Source: Corallochytrium limacisporum
Taxonomy: Eukaryota; Opisthokonta
Direction of reading: 5' to 3'
Length of the DNA stretch: 64,000 bases
Assembly (NCBI GenBank): GCA_002811645.1
Contig: PDIP01000086.1
Span: 42,133 to 106,132, forward strand
Positions 20,459 to 29,601 of the stretch are shown here, one piece after another. Position 1 is the stretch's first letter. Every line of letters begins with the position of its first letter. Under the pieces are notes generated by a model. That model worked only from the letters and a program-made list of their open reading frames with translations, ran no database searches and had not been told where the DNA came from. Made by a program: the position numbers and the translations under genes.

Positions 20459-23400
20459 TGCAATGGGGCAAGTGACTTCCTGAGCTTGTTAACCAGAGGA
20501 TCAAAAGATCCCAACCCGGAGGTGGCTTTCGTTTTGTTGGGGAAATGTCCACTCCATCATTTCCAAATTGCTCGCGTTCTGTGTGTCCTTGAAGTCTATA
20601 ATGAATACACTAGCTCATCCCACCTGTAGCCACAGCCCCTGCCCTAAGTACCTGCGCGCGGCGTCAGCCAAGGCAGCTCCGACCCTTATCCTTGGTGGCC
20701 TATCACCACCGCCCCGGGAGGATGGGAGATTCGTAGCCACTCGCCTCCAGCATTAAAGCAGCGCCCCCATTCCCCTTCACGGAGTCACACCGTGAGAGGA
20801 CCTCCGGGGATCCACTACTTTTTCCCTCCCTGCCACCCACTTCCCTGTCGGGGGTTTTCCTTCCAGCTGTTCGCCAACGCGTTGCCGGCGGCGAGGGGAC
20901 TGGCCCGCTGCAGTTTCGAGGGGTGTGAGTCAGGGAAGGGAAAAACATGGGTAACTCAGAATACCAATTCTTTGACTATGAAACAGAACAGTTACCGGGT
21001 TTGGTTCCCCTGATGCTAAGACTTCATATGAAGCAACCAGTTTTAAACACTAAGCACGCAAGTAAGACGATGTGTCGTTTTGAGAAGCAGTCCTCTGCAT
21101 AATTGTTCAAGAGCTGGCACTGGGTGAGGGCTTACGTCCCTGAGAGTTGCTGACAGACAGGAACGAAGTTTAAATTGTGACGGATGCGCTGAGAATTCCT
21201 CTATCACTTGCTTTCGAATGCAAGATCAGGTACAGGGCCGGCCAGCTTTCCAACGTGTCCTAGCCTCCTCCCCTTGTCACTGTATGGATTCCACGCAGGT
21301 CGGTGTTTTGGAAGAATTTCAGCCGTAATTGAGAACCGGAGAAACGATATCGAAGAACAGGTGGCGATAGGGAATAGGATCTCCACAGCTGACCTGGTGC
21401 ACGACGGTACCGTGTACTTGCTTTCACTTTCCTCAATACTGGCGGCGGTGATGGCTATGGTCGTTGTGTTGCCCCGGCCTATGACGTACGGTATTTTCTG
21501 AGGGCAGGTACCCACTGCTTCCATAAATCAGCGGCTGATGCGGTTCGAATTTCCTCTGGTAGAACCCAAAGTTCAGTCGTGTAGGTGCACAGATTAAGGG
21601 TGGGGATTGTGTGGCTTTTGCTTGGGACCAATGGGATGCTTGGCTGTTGCAACGTGAGCGCTTGAATGGGGATTTAAGCGAAACTGGACACCCCTTCCTT
21701 CCTTCGCGACACCCGCGAGGTGGGTCGATGAAAGGGGACGGGGGCGCCGCTTACACCGAAGCCTTGTGCGCCCACTGTACCTCTGTCCTCTTAATTCCTA
21801 ACGGTTTGTCATTTTTCGGGATTGTGGTGATGCTTTACCAGAACATGCAAGCGTCACCGCAGAGAAACCACCTGATGAGCGATACCCAAATGGTGTTTGG
21901 TGACAATGTGCTGGTTTTGTAGCTGGTAATTATCGACATTGGGTTTATTGTGTCCGTCCTGCAGGTCCTGGAATTGTTCATGCATAGCAGGACCTTGGAG
22001 GGTTCCCAAACTCGCACATTGATCAAAGAGAAACTCCAGCACTTAACAATAAATTGAGTCGCATTTGCCTTTCCTCAGTATTTGCCACTTGTCCAACGCA
22101 GTTGCTTGCGTCAATCATTCCTGACCTTCACAACACCGTCTTCAAGACTATAGGCTTTCGTCCCCAAGCTGCGTCACATCCATAGAGCATAGAGCACAGA
22201 TTGTCCCGCTTGTTTATCCTCTTATTGACAGCTTCATGCCCCAAGGTAGACCATTTCCAGCAGACGTCAGCAAGAAGAAGAACTCCAAATGTCTGATACG
22301 CACCTAGAATTGCAGTATTGGCAAACAAAGTGTACGAGACCGTGTTGAGTTCTCGTCAGCATTCTCTTTGATAGGCATGACCGTCTTGTCCTTGCTTGAG
22401 AGAGAAAAGCTGTTGTTGCGAAGAAGAGGGAGGTGTACCAAACATGTTTGTCCCGTTGCTTGTATACTGTAATGACGGCAACGAGGCGTTGTTGAAAGTA
22501 GTCAAACATCCCAGCAGTCCAGCGACTTGTGCTGTCGAACTGCAGTGGGTCCGAAAGTAGCCAGCTACCCTAAATTCTCATTAACTGTGCGTCAACCGAT
22601 GCGCATTTGATGCTTTTGACTCAGTACCGAAGTGATTAGTTACCTAACTTGACTTATCCAAAGGAGAAGATAAGGTGTGCGCGCCAAAAGTTTGAAATTT
22701 TGAAAGATCAGGCGGGTGCAACTGACGAAGTGAAAGGACGGTGCGCACGCCAAGGAGCCAATGAGCGCAGACCATGCCAGGCATGCACCCGCCCCCGGAA
22801 GTGATATCTCGAGCGTGTGGCCGGAACGAAAACCTACCGGTTCGGTTACCAAACCGCCGCGGCTTGATGCTCAGGAACCACATCCTACCGTTCATGAATC
22901 GAACAGGTACCAGGTCTGCAATCAGTGGCAAGGCAACCTTGGGACGCTTATTTGACGACTCTTTCTCTTTCCGGAACCGGGTTTGTCAGCGTACATTCCT
23001 GTGCATGAGGAAAGGATGAAGAAATGCCACATGAGTCCAGATCTTGGTGTGTCGTGGATAGCAACAATGCAGGCCGGCACCCGCGCATCGCTGGGCGGCA
23101 CTGAACTACAAAGACGTCAGGATAAAGACAGGGGTCCAAATTCTTCGCGCCCATATTTCTTTGGCCACTTTATAGCTGCACCCCTAATGCATACAGGTTA
23201 TTCTTTTTAAATTACAATCGGGAGTCTATTTTTTTAAAAAAAATTTGAGGACCAAGCAGCCGCTCGCTATCCACCGCTAGCAAGACCGAATCACCGAAAC
23301 CTGAGCCCACAAGTTGGTGCGTAGTCGGTTTTCTATGGAAATCACGAAGAACATGGTGGGTGGCTGAACAGACAGGCTCAACGCAGGCGGTCTTGGGGTC

Positions 23401-23823
23401 CGTGGTCCAACAGCATCGAAACATTTGCCTTATAACCGGTATATAAGCGGTTACTGCGGTAAAAGCGCAACTCTTTCGCAGTTCTTGTCCGGGCTCGACG
23501 TATAGAATCTACACATGTAAATTACGGGCAGAAATGAAGGGAGGGGAAGCTCGGGCTTGGCTTGCAATCGGGCCAGGACAGGCTTAGCAGGACTGGGCCA
23601 AAAATAGCACGGATGACTCTGTCCATCTAGAGAACAGGAAAGGTTCCGCACGACCATTGTGTAGGGCCTTCATTCATCCCTAGCAATTGGACACAAGAAT
23701 AACAGTCCGTACAGCATTACCAGGCAGTTAAGCTATAGAAAACTATGTGCTTCGGTCATGTAGTAATCTCTGGTTTAAGTTCGTGTCCTTCAGACTTATT
23801 CAATTGAAGAACAGAAAGTAAAC
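20459..23823. other. Gene-poor region of 3.4 kb
   Basis: Only short frames, none with family features; several lack an ATG. One frame pair at 21204-21524 is open on both strands and I do not call it. A T/A homopolymer stretch lies near 23228-23245. The last part must carry the promoter of the crotonase gene. Confidence 0.5.
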
Positions 23824-24762
23824 ATGGCAGCACGTGTGCGCAAGATCCTTAGTGATCTGGTTCCCGAGTTCGGGGAGTCGGCTAAACTGCAGAGTGTCAT
23901 GTACGAAGTGAAGGGTAGGGTTGCGCATATCACTCTCAACCGCCCGGAAAGATTAAACGCTATCGATATGCGCATGCCGAAAGAGATCAAGCATTGTGTT
24001 GCAAAGGCTAATGCCGATGAACGTGTGAATTGTATTGTTCTCACTGGGGCTGGACGCAGTTTCTGTGCCGGCTACGATCTGATCGACTACGCCGAGAAGA
24101 AGGGCACGAATGAGGGCAGCCAGGACATGCCCTGGGACCCCCAGATTGACTATGAGTTCATGTACGCCAACACTCAAGACTTCATGTCCCTCTGGCGGTC
24201 GTACAAGCCCACCATCGCAAAGGTCAAGGGTCACGCTATCGCTGGTGGTAGCGATATTGCTTTGAGCTGTGATCTGGTAGTAATGACCGACGAGGCCAAG
24301 ATCGGCTATCCTCCCGCCCGTGTGTGGGGTGTACCAACGACTGCGATGTGGGTCTATCGCGTCGGTTTAGAGCAAGCCAAGCGCATGCTCTTCCAAGGTG
24401 AGGTTATTGATGGCAAGGAAGCCAAACGCATCGGCCTCGTAATGGATGCTGTGCCTGCCGCTGACATTGATAGCTATGTCGATCGGCTGACGGCGCGCAT
24501 CTCCAGCGTACCCAAGAACCAGCTAGCCATGACCAAACAGATTGTGAACCATGCCGCTGATCAGATGGGCATCCAGAGCACGCAACAGTTTGCCACTTGG
24601 TTTGATGGTATTGCTCGCCATAGTCCAGAGGGAATGGCCTTCAAGAAACGCAGTGAACAGGTGGGTTTCCAAAAGGCTGTCAAGGAGCGTGATTCCGGTA
24701 AGCCATTTGAGGAAATGTGGGGTCCTGAGACCTGGGAGAACGATAAGAAGCCTCGATTCTGA
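23824..24762 (+). CDS. Enoyl-CoA hydratase/isomerase (crotonase) family protein
   Basis: The 312-residue protein has the crotonase fold signatures. HITLNRPERLNAID is at the first strand. GRSFCAGYDL at residues 77-86 and KGHAIAGGSDIAL at about 134-146 form the two halves of the oxyanion hole. The second block reads GGSDIAL where hydratases usually have GGGxELA. The glutamate pair of true hydratases is not evident, so the reaction (hydration, isomerisation or another CoA-thioester step) is open. No obvious mitochondrial or peroxisomal signal is seen; the protein ends KPRF. The block RVWGVPTTAMWVYRVGLEQAKRM reminds me of actinobacterial and proteobacterial family members, so transfer from bacteria is possible. 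The start is an ATG at 23824. It converges on NHP2, 108 bp apart. Confidence 0.85.
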   Translation: MAARVRKILSDLVPEFGESAKLQSVMYEVKGRVAHITLNRPERLNAIDMRMPKEIKHCVAKANADERVNCIVLTGAGRSFCAGYDLIDYAEKKGTNEGSQDMPWDPQIDYEFMYANTQDFMSLWRSYKPTIAKVKGHAIAGGSDIALSCDLVVMTDEAKIGYPPARVWGVPTTAMWVYRVGLEQAKRMLFQGEVIDGKEAKRIGLVMDAVPAADIDSYVDRLTARISSVPKNQLAMTKQIVNHAADQMGIQSTQQFATWFDGIARHSPEGMAFKKRSEQVGFQKAVKERDSGKPFEEMWGPETWENDKKPRF

Positions 24763-24799
24763 AATGTTTTGACACTTGCGTCCTTATACTGCTTATTGC

Positions 24800-24805
24800 A
24801 ATAAA
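24800..24805 (+). terminator. Polyadenylation signal AATAAA
   Basis: TTGCAATAAAC lies 37 bp past the stop codon of the crotonase gene. The same ten-base context recurs after the homoaconitase gene (28351). Confidence 0.55.
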
Positions 24806-24870
24806 CAAAAAGGTTGTCGGTGAGGAAGAGAAGTACTGTATATGCTGTTTATGCTACCTTTATCGTTAGT

Positions 24871-25416
24871 TTATACTGCAGGAGCAGGAAGTTTCTTGAT
24901 CTCCTTCAGGATCTTATCATAGTCATTTCCGTACTTCTCACCGCGGGGCATCAGCAGTACACTGGTGGGCCGTTTAGTGCTGGCAGCAGCACCAAGGACC
25001 TCCTTGCTAGCAATGTAGACGTAAACCACCTCGCTCTCTTCACAGAGAACAGGGACGTGAGTAATAACATCGATGGGAGAAATATCTCCGGCAATTATAG
25101 CGATACCCTTTCCGCCCTTTCGGAGGGACTTCACGACCTCCTTCACACCACGCTTCAGGGTCTTGTCCTTGGCAGCCTTGCGCACAGTCTTCATCAAAGC
25201 CTCAGCAAGAGCCTTGTCTGCCATAGGTTGCGCAATCGGAGTCACCCGCTTGAGTTGATCCTCGTATGGTGCAGTGGCCTCAATATCAAATTCACCAGTG
25301 TCAATCTCGATCTTTGAGCTTGTCTTCTCCTTCTTTTCCTTCTTCTCCTTCTTCTCCTTCTTCTCCTTCTTCTCCTTCTTCTCCTTCTTGGATTTCTTAG
25401 ACGAGTCCCTACCCAT
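24871..25416 (-). CDS. NHP2: H/ACA ribonucleoprotein subunit NHP2 (L7Ae family)
   Basis: The 181-residue protein starts at the ATG at 25416. A lysine/glutamate tract of repeated KKE units (about residues 8-30) comes first. The L7Ae RNA-binding domain follows, with RGVKEVVKSLRKGGKGIAIIAGD, then DISPIDVITHVPVLCEE and a VYIASKEVLGAA block. This matches NHP2, the kink-turn-like subunit of H/ACA snoRNPs that guides pseudouridylation of rRNA in the nucleolus. SNU13 and L7Ae are shorter and lack this N-terminal extension. The KKE tract is encoded by about seven copies of a 9-bp repeat, so its length is likely to vary between strains. The frame is open further upstream, but only from a TTG. Confidence 0.92.
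   Translation of the reverse strand: MGRDSSKKSKKEKKEKKEKKEKKEKKEKKEKTSSKIEIDTGEFDIEATAPYEDQLKRVTPIAQPMADKALAEALMKTVRKAAKDKTLKRGVKEVVKSLRKGGKGIAIIAGDISPIDVITHVPVLCEESEVVYVYIASKEVLGAAASTKRPTSVLLMPRGEKYGNDYDKILKEIKKLPAPAV
25325..25395. repeat. 9-bp tandem repeat coding for KKE units
   Basis: About seven near-identical copies of CTCCTTCTT lie inside the NHP2 gene and produce its charged N-terminal tail. Confidence 0.85.
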
Positions 25417-26252
25417 GGTTGCTACTGTTTTGTTGTTGGAGCCAAGCAAACTCTGTGCCTTGTCTGTTCTGGTGTGCTACTTGTACTCCGAATGATATTT
25501 TCTTGAAGCTCCAAGAGTGTAAATGGCTTAGTTCACAGCTCCAAATACCCACACATGTAAGATTAGACTGCAGCCAGACACGCGTAGTGTTTGTCCACCG
25601 CACCGCCCAACCAGCACTTACCATTGTACAGTACCATGACATCGCTCCCTTGCATGACCTTTGGAAGCGTGCGGTTGTGTGGTCAGTGTACCTAGCCCAT
25701 CTGCTAGTGCTGCCTCTGCCTGCCACCATGTGGCGGTGGGTTGGGGATTTCGCCTGGCCGGGTTTCAATGGGATCAGGAAACGGACTCGGTACTTGCTGT
25801 GGGGACACCGAAACCTCCTCAGTACATTCACTATAGACTTCCACAGCAAATCTTATCATCCCGTACTCAATGTACTCAGGACACGCCGTTGATTGTGCTA
25901 CCGCTGCATGGCGCTAGCTGAACACCTGTTGGAAATAGCCCAGTTTCCAAAAACTGCCGGAAAAATGGCTGATGAATGCTTTGCGCCCCCGACACAACGG
26001 CTCGAAATGCCATTCAGTCGTATGCCCGTCGGTTCAATGGCTCGGGCATAGGAGTAGCTCATGAGTTTGCTGACGTGGTACAAAGCCTTAGTCCTGTGTC
26101 ACTTATTCCTACACAGTTATCATTTTCAGGCTTCACGCTGATTATGAGAGAAAGGTACTGAACAAAGAACGAAAAGGATAAGTCTAGAATGGCCAAGACT
26201 TTGAGACCATTCATAGTGGCTTGAGTATTCGGGAGACGAAGAGTTGATCACC
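25417..26252. other. Divergent intergenic region NHP2/homoaconitase
   Basis: About 0.8 kb between two divergent starts, so it probably holds both promoters. Open frames here lack family features. Confidence 0.5.
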
Positions 26253-28313
26253 ATGCTCGGTCAATTGTCTGGGCTGCGTGCGCGGGCAGGCAAGCTCGCC
26301 ACTGCCGCACCCTCATATGGCACCGTGCGTTTTTACGTTTCCGGTAAGACCCTAGTGGAGAAGATTGTAGAGCACCACGCCGAAGGGTTGGCTCCTGGTG
26401 AGTCGGTAACCAGTGGTGAGTTCGTGACCATCAGGCCGAAGCACGTCATGACTCACGATAACACTGGTGCCGTACTTAAGAAGCTAGAGGCTTTGGAGGC
26501 CTTGAAGGGAAATAAGTTGAATATGAACAATTCCAAGCAGCCAGTTTTCACCCTCGATCACAACGTCCAAGACAAAAGTGAGGGGAACCTGAAGAAGTAC
26601 GCAAAGATTGGGGAGTTCGCCGCAGACCGTGGCGTCGATTTCTATCCGGCAGGTAGGGGCATCGGTCACCAGATCATGTGTGAGGAAGGCTATGTCAGTC
26701 CTGGTAGTATGGTCGTAGCTAGTGATAGTCATAGCAACATGTACGGAGGTCTGGGTTGTCTTGGAACACCGGTGGTGCGCACTGATGCAGTGAGCATCTG
26801 GCTACGCGGTACGACTTGGTGGCAGGTCCCACAGGTCTCGAAGGTGCTGTTAAAGGGCAAGCTGCCAGTGGGAGTGACGGGTAAGGATGTCATCATCACT
26901 CTGTGTGGAGTGTTCAACAAGGATGAGGTGCTGAACCATGCGATTGAGTTTGAAATGGAGCACCCTGAACAATTCAGCGTGGATGACCGTCTCGCGGTTG
27001 CGAATATGACCACTGAGTGGGGAGCTGTTGCAGGCTTGTTCCCAGCTGATGAGATCACCAAGCAGTGGTACGTCAACCAACTAGCCTTCCTCGAGAGCCG
27101 TAGACCCTCAAGGAAGGTGGAGAGCCGTTTGGCACGCATGCGGAAAATTGTGGATACTCTGGACCAGGTCCCTCGTGTTGCCGACGCAAATGCCCAGTAT
27201 GCTAAGGTCCTTGAGCTGGACCTGTCAACCGTACGACCACATGTCTCCGGTCCGAACCATGTGAAGATCATGGAACCCATTACCGACCTCTTGGCCATAG
27301 AGATCGACAAGGCCTACTTAGTCAGCTGTGTCAACTCTCGCGCCAGCGATATTCGTCTCGCCGCCGAGGTGATCGGAGACCAGAAAGTCGCTGAGAATGT
27401 CGAATTCTACGTCGCTGCAGCCAGCAGTGAGGTCCAACAGGCGTGTGAGGAAGATGGTGTATGGCAAAAGCTCCTAGCTGCTGGTGCCAAGCCGCTCCCC
27501 GCTGGCTGTGGACCATGTATAGGTCTCGGCGAGGGTCTCCTACAGGAAGGTGAGGTGGGCATCAGCGCCACCAATCGCAACTTCAAAGGGCGCATGGGCC
27601 ACAAGAACGCTCTTGCGTACCTGGCAAGCCCCGCCGTAGTCGCTGCCAGTGCTGTAAGTGGTTACATCACCGCACCAGCTGGTCTGGTGAATTCTTCCCC
27701 AGTTGAGATTAAGTTTGCCTTGAAAGAGATCGCCCCCGGTACCAAGAGCAATAAGAAGATTACCTTCATCGATGGGTTCGCACAACAGCTGCAAGGCCCA
27801 GGGTTGTTTGTCACTCAGGACAATATCAATACTGACGGTATCTACCCTGGCAAATACACCTACAACGACAACATTAGCCTCGAGGAGCAGGCGAAAGTCA
27901 GCATGGAGAACTACGACCCTGCTTTCTTGACCATGATGAAGCCAAACAGTGTCCTTGTTGCCGGCTTCAACTTTGGCACTGGCAGCAGTCGTGAGCAAGC
28001 CGCAACGTGCCTCAAGGCTGCTGGTATTCAAATGGTCATCGCCGGATCCTTTAGCGAGACGTACAAGCGCAACGCCCTAAACAATGGTCTACTGGCTGTC
28101 GAGTGTCCGTCTCTAGTTACTGCACTGAAGAGCAAGTACTCGTCAAATGACAACCTCACCGTACAGCTGCCCTCTAACGTGCTGGTGAACTTCACTGAGT
28201 CTTCTATTACTTTCGGCGGTGATTCCTTCCCCATTGCCCCCATTGGTCCCGTAGCTCAGGAGCTCATTGTCACTGGTGGTCTGGAGGAGATCATCAACCG
28301 ATCGCTTGCGTAG
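26253..28313 (+). CDS. LYS4: Homoaconitase, mitochondrial (lysine biosynthesis)
   Basis: The 686-residue protein is of the aconitase superfamily. Several blocks are of the homoaconitase kind: FVTIRPKHVMTHDNTGAV, VDFYPAGRGIGHQIMCEEGY, SDSHSNMYGGLGCLGTP and ITLCGVFNKDEVLNHAIEFE. The [4Fe-4S] ligands are C359 (SCVNSRASD) and C419/C422 (GCGPCIGLG). The swivel domain carries GFNFGTGSSREQA. The N-terminus (LGQLSGLRARAGKLATAAPS) is Arg-rich and amphipathic, as expected for import into mitochondria. The enzyme converts homocitrate to homoisocitrate in the alpha-aminoadipate pathway of lysine synthesis, known mainly from fungi. Animals lack it. The start is the ATG at 26253. A mitochondrial citrate aconitase is less likely given these motifs. 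No intron is needed. Confidence 0.9.
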   Translation: MLGQLSGLRARAGKLATAAPSYGTVRFYVSGKTLVEKIVEHHAEGLAPGESVTSGEFVTIRPKHVMTHDNTGAVLKKLEALEALKGNKLNMNNSKQPVFTLDHNVQDKSEGNLKKYAKIGEFAADRGVDFYPAGRGIGHQIMCEEGYVSPGSMVVASDSHSNMYGGLGCLGTPVVRTDAVSIWLRGTTWWQVPQVSKVLLKGKLPVGVTGKDVIITLCGVFNKDEVLNHAIEFEMEHPEQFSVDDRLAVANMTTEWGAVAGLFPADEITKQWYVNQLAFLESRRPSRKVESRLARMRKIVDTLDQVPRVADANAQYAKVLELDLSTVRPHVSGPNHVKIMEPITDLLAIEIDKAYLVSCVNSRASDIRLAAEVIGDQKVAENVEFYVAAASSEVQQACEEDGVWQKLLAAGAKPLPAGCGPCIGLGEGLLQEGEVGISATNRNFKGRMGHKNALAYLASPAVVAASAVSGYITAPAGLVNSSPVEIKFALKEIAPGTKSNKKITFIDGFAQQLQGPGLFVTQDNINTDGIYPGKYTYNDNISLEEQAKVSMENYDPAFLTMMKPNSVLVAGFNFGTGSSREQAATCLKAAGIQMVIAGSFSETYKRNALNNGLLAVECPSLVTALKSKYSSNDNLTVQLPSNVLVNFTESSITFGGDSFPIAPIGPVAQELIVTGGLEEIINRSLA

Positions 28314-28350
28314 GGCGATTAGGACATTGTACCATAGTATCATCATTTGC

Positions 28351-28356
28351 AATAAA
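28351..28356 (+). terminator. Polyadenylation signal AATAAA
   Basis: TTTGCAATAAACGG lies 37 bp past the homoaconitase stop codon, the same distance as after the crotonase gene. Confidence 0.55.
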
Positions 28357-28487
28357 CGGTTACACATAAAGAAACGATAACGTTTGGGTCTGTCTTGTCT
28401 GACCAAGAGCCCTGCCATCAGCTACTTCCACTTAAGCGAAACCAGCAAAGTGCTTACCCCCAAAAAGGCACTTTTCTCCTTCCCCCC

Positions 28488-28708
28488 NNNNNNNNNNNNN
28501 NNNNNNNNNNNNNNNNNNNNNNNNNNNNNNNNNNNNNNNNNNNNNNNNNNNNNNNNNNNNNNNNNNNNNNNNNNNNNNNNNNNNNNNNNNNNNNNNNNNN
28601 NNNNNNNNNNNNNNNNNNNNNNNNNNNNNNNNNNNNNNNNNNNNNNNNNNNNNNNNNNNNNNNNNNNNNNNNNNNNNNNNNNNNNNNNNNNNNNNNNNNN
28701 NNNNNNNN
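28488..28708. other. Assembly gap (221 N)
   Basis: The unsequenced block is flanked on both sides by C homopolymers, which probably caused the gap. Confidence 0.98.
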
Positions 28709-29601
28709 CACCCCCCCACACCCCCTTTTCTTCCTCTCTTTTATTCCCTTTGAATTAGGACCCTCGCTCCTGCCGTTTTCTCTTCCTTCCCCTACCGGTT
28801 GGCCATGGAAACGAATTGCCGAAGCAGGCCGCATCGAACGTATTTGGGACCGCACGCGGAGTGGTAGGTGGTCCATCTGTGCCACTAGTGAAAGCAACAA
28901 AACTCTGAAATGAAATTTTGATGGGATACCGCATGAGAGAGGGAAAGGCGGAAAACGAGATTAGGTGGGCAGGGGTTACCCATCGCTCACAGCTCGTCAG
29001 CTGGGGCCGTCTTCCTTTCCCCTCCGTGTGAGTCCGCAACGGTGGGCAGTACGCGATCACCTTGAAACTAGGGCACCCTTGGTAGAGGGCACTGCAAGCA
29101 AGAATTCGGATGGTAGACGAAGAGTTCTGACCTAACGTCATAAGCATTCAGTCTAAAGCTTGGTTTCTGTTTCGCACACGGGAGGATCGCAATGGCAGAA
29201 ATGCAGAAAGGTCGGAAGTGATGGCAGACGGGTGACATCAAGAAGTGAACTCGGAATGCCTGACGGGAGCAACTTTGAAGAAACATCACCTGAAGAGGAT
29301 TGAATATCTTTGGTATCTTGTACTGCAGATTCATGTATAGTGGTGTCAAGTCTCATTCACGACCTTCCAACAGGACCTACGACAGAAGATATGGCTTGCT
29401 TCAATGATTCACAGAAAGCTAATTCCAGGATCTTTTGATCACACTCTGTCGCTGACTGAAGAACGACTTAGAGTGCTGGATCCTGCGCAGTATCGGACAT
29501 GACTGTTTATTCAGTAACAAAATGAGGTGAAACTCTTGAGGTCACCAGTAGTATGAGGAAAGAAGGCTGTTAAGGGCAAACTTAGACACTCACAGACCAC
29601 A

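Larger units (their letters stand above)
28314..29601. other. Intergenic DNA with assembly gap
   Basis: Contains a 221-bp run of N (28488-28708) between a C-run on the left and CACCCCCCCACACCCCC on the right. The remaining ~900 bp has no supported gene. Confidence 0.7.

Noticed and set aside
21204-21524. Frames open on both strands
   Set aside because: The plus frame lacks an ATG, and neither frame shows a family pattern.
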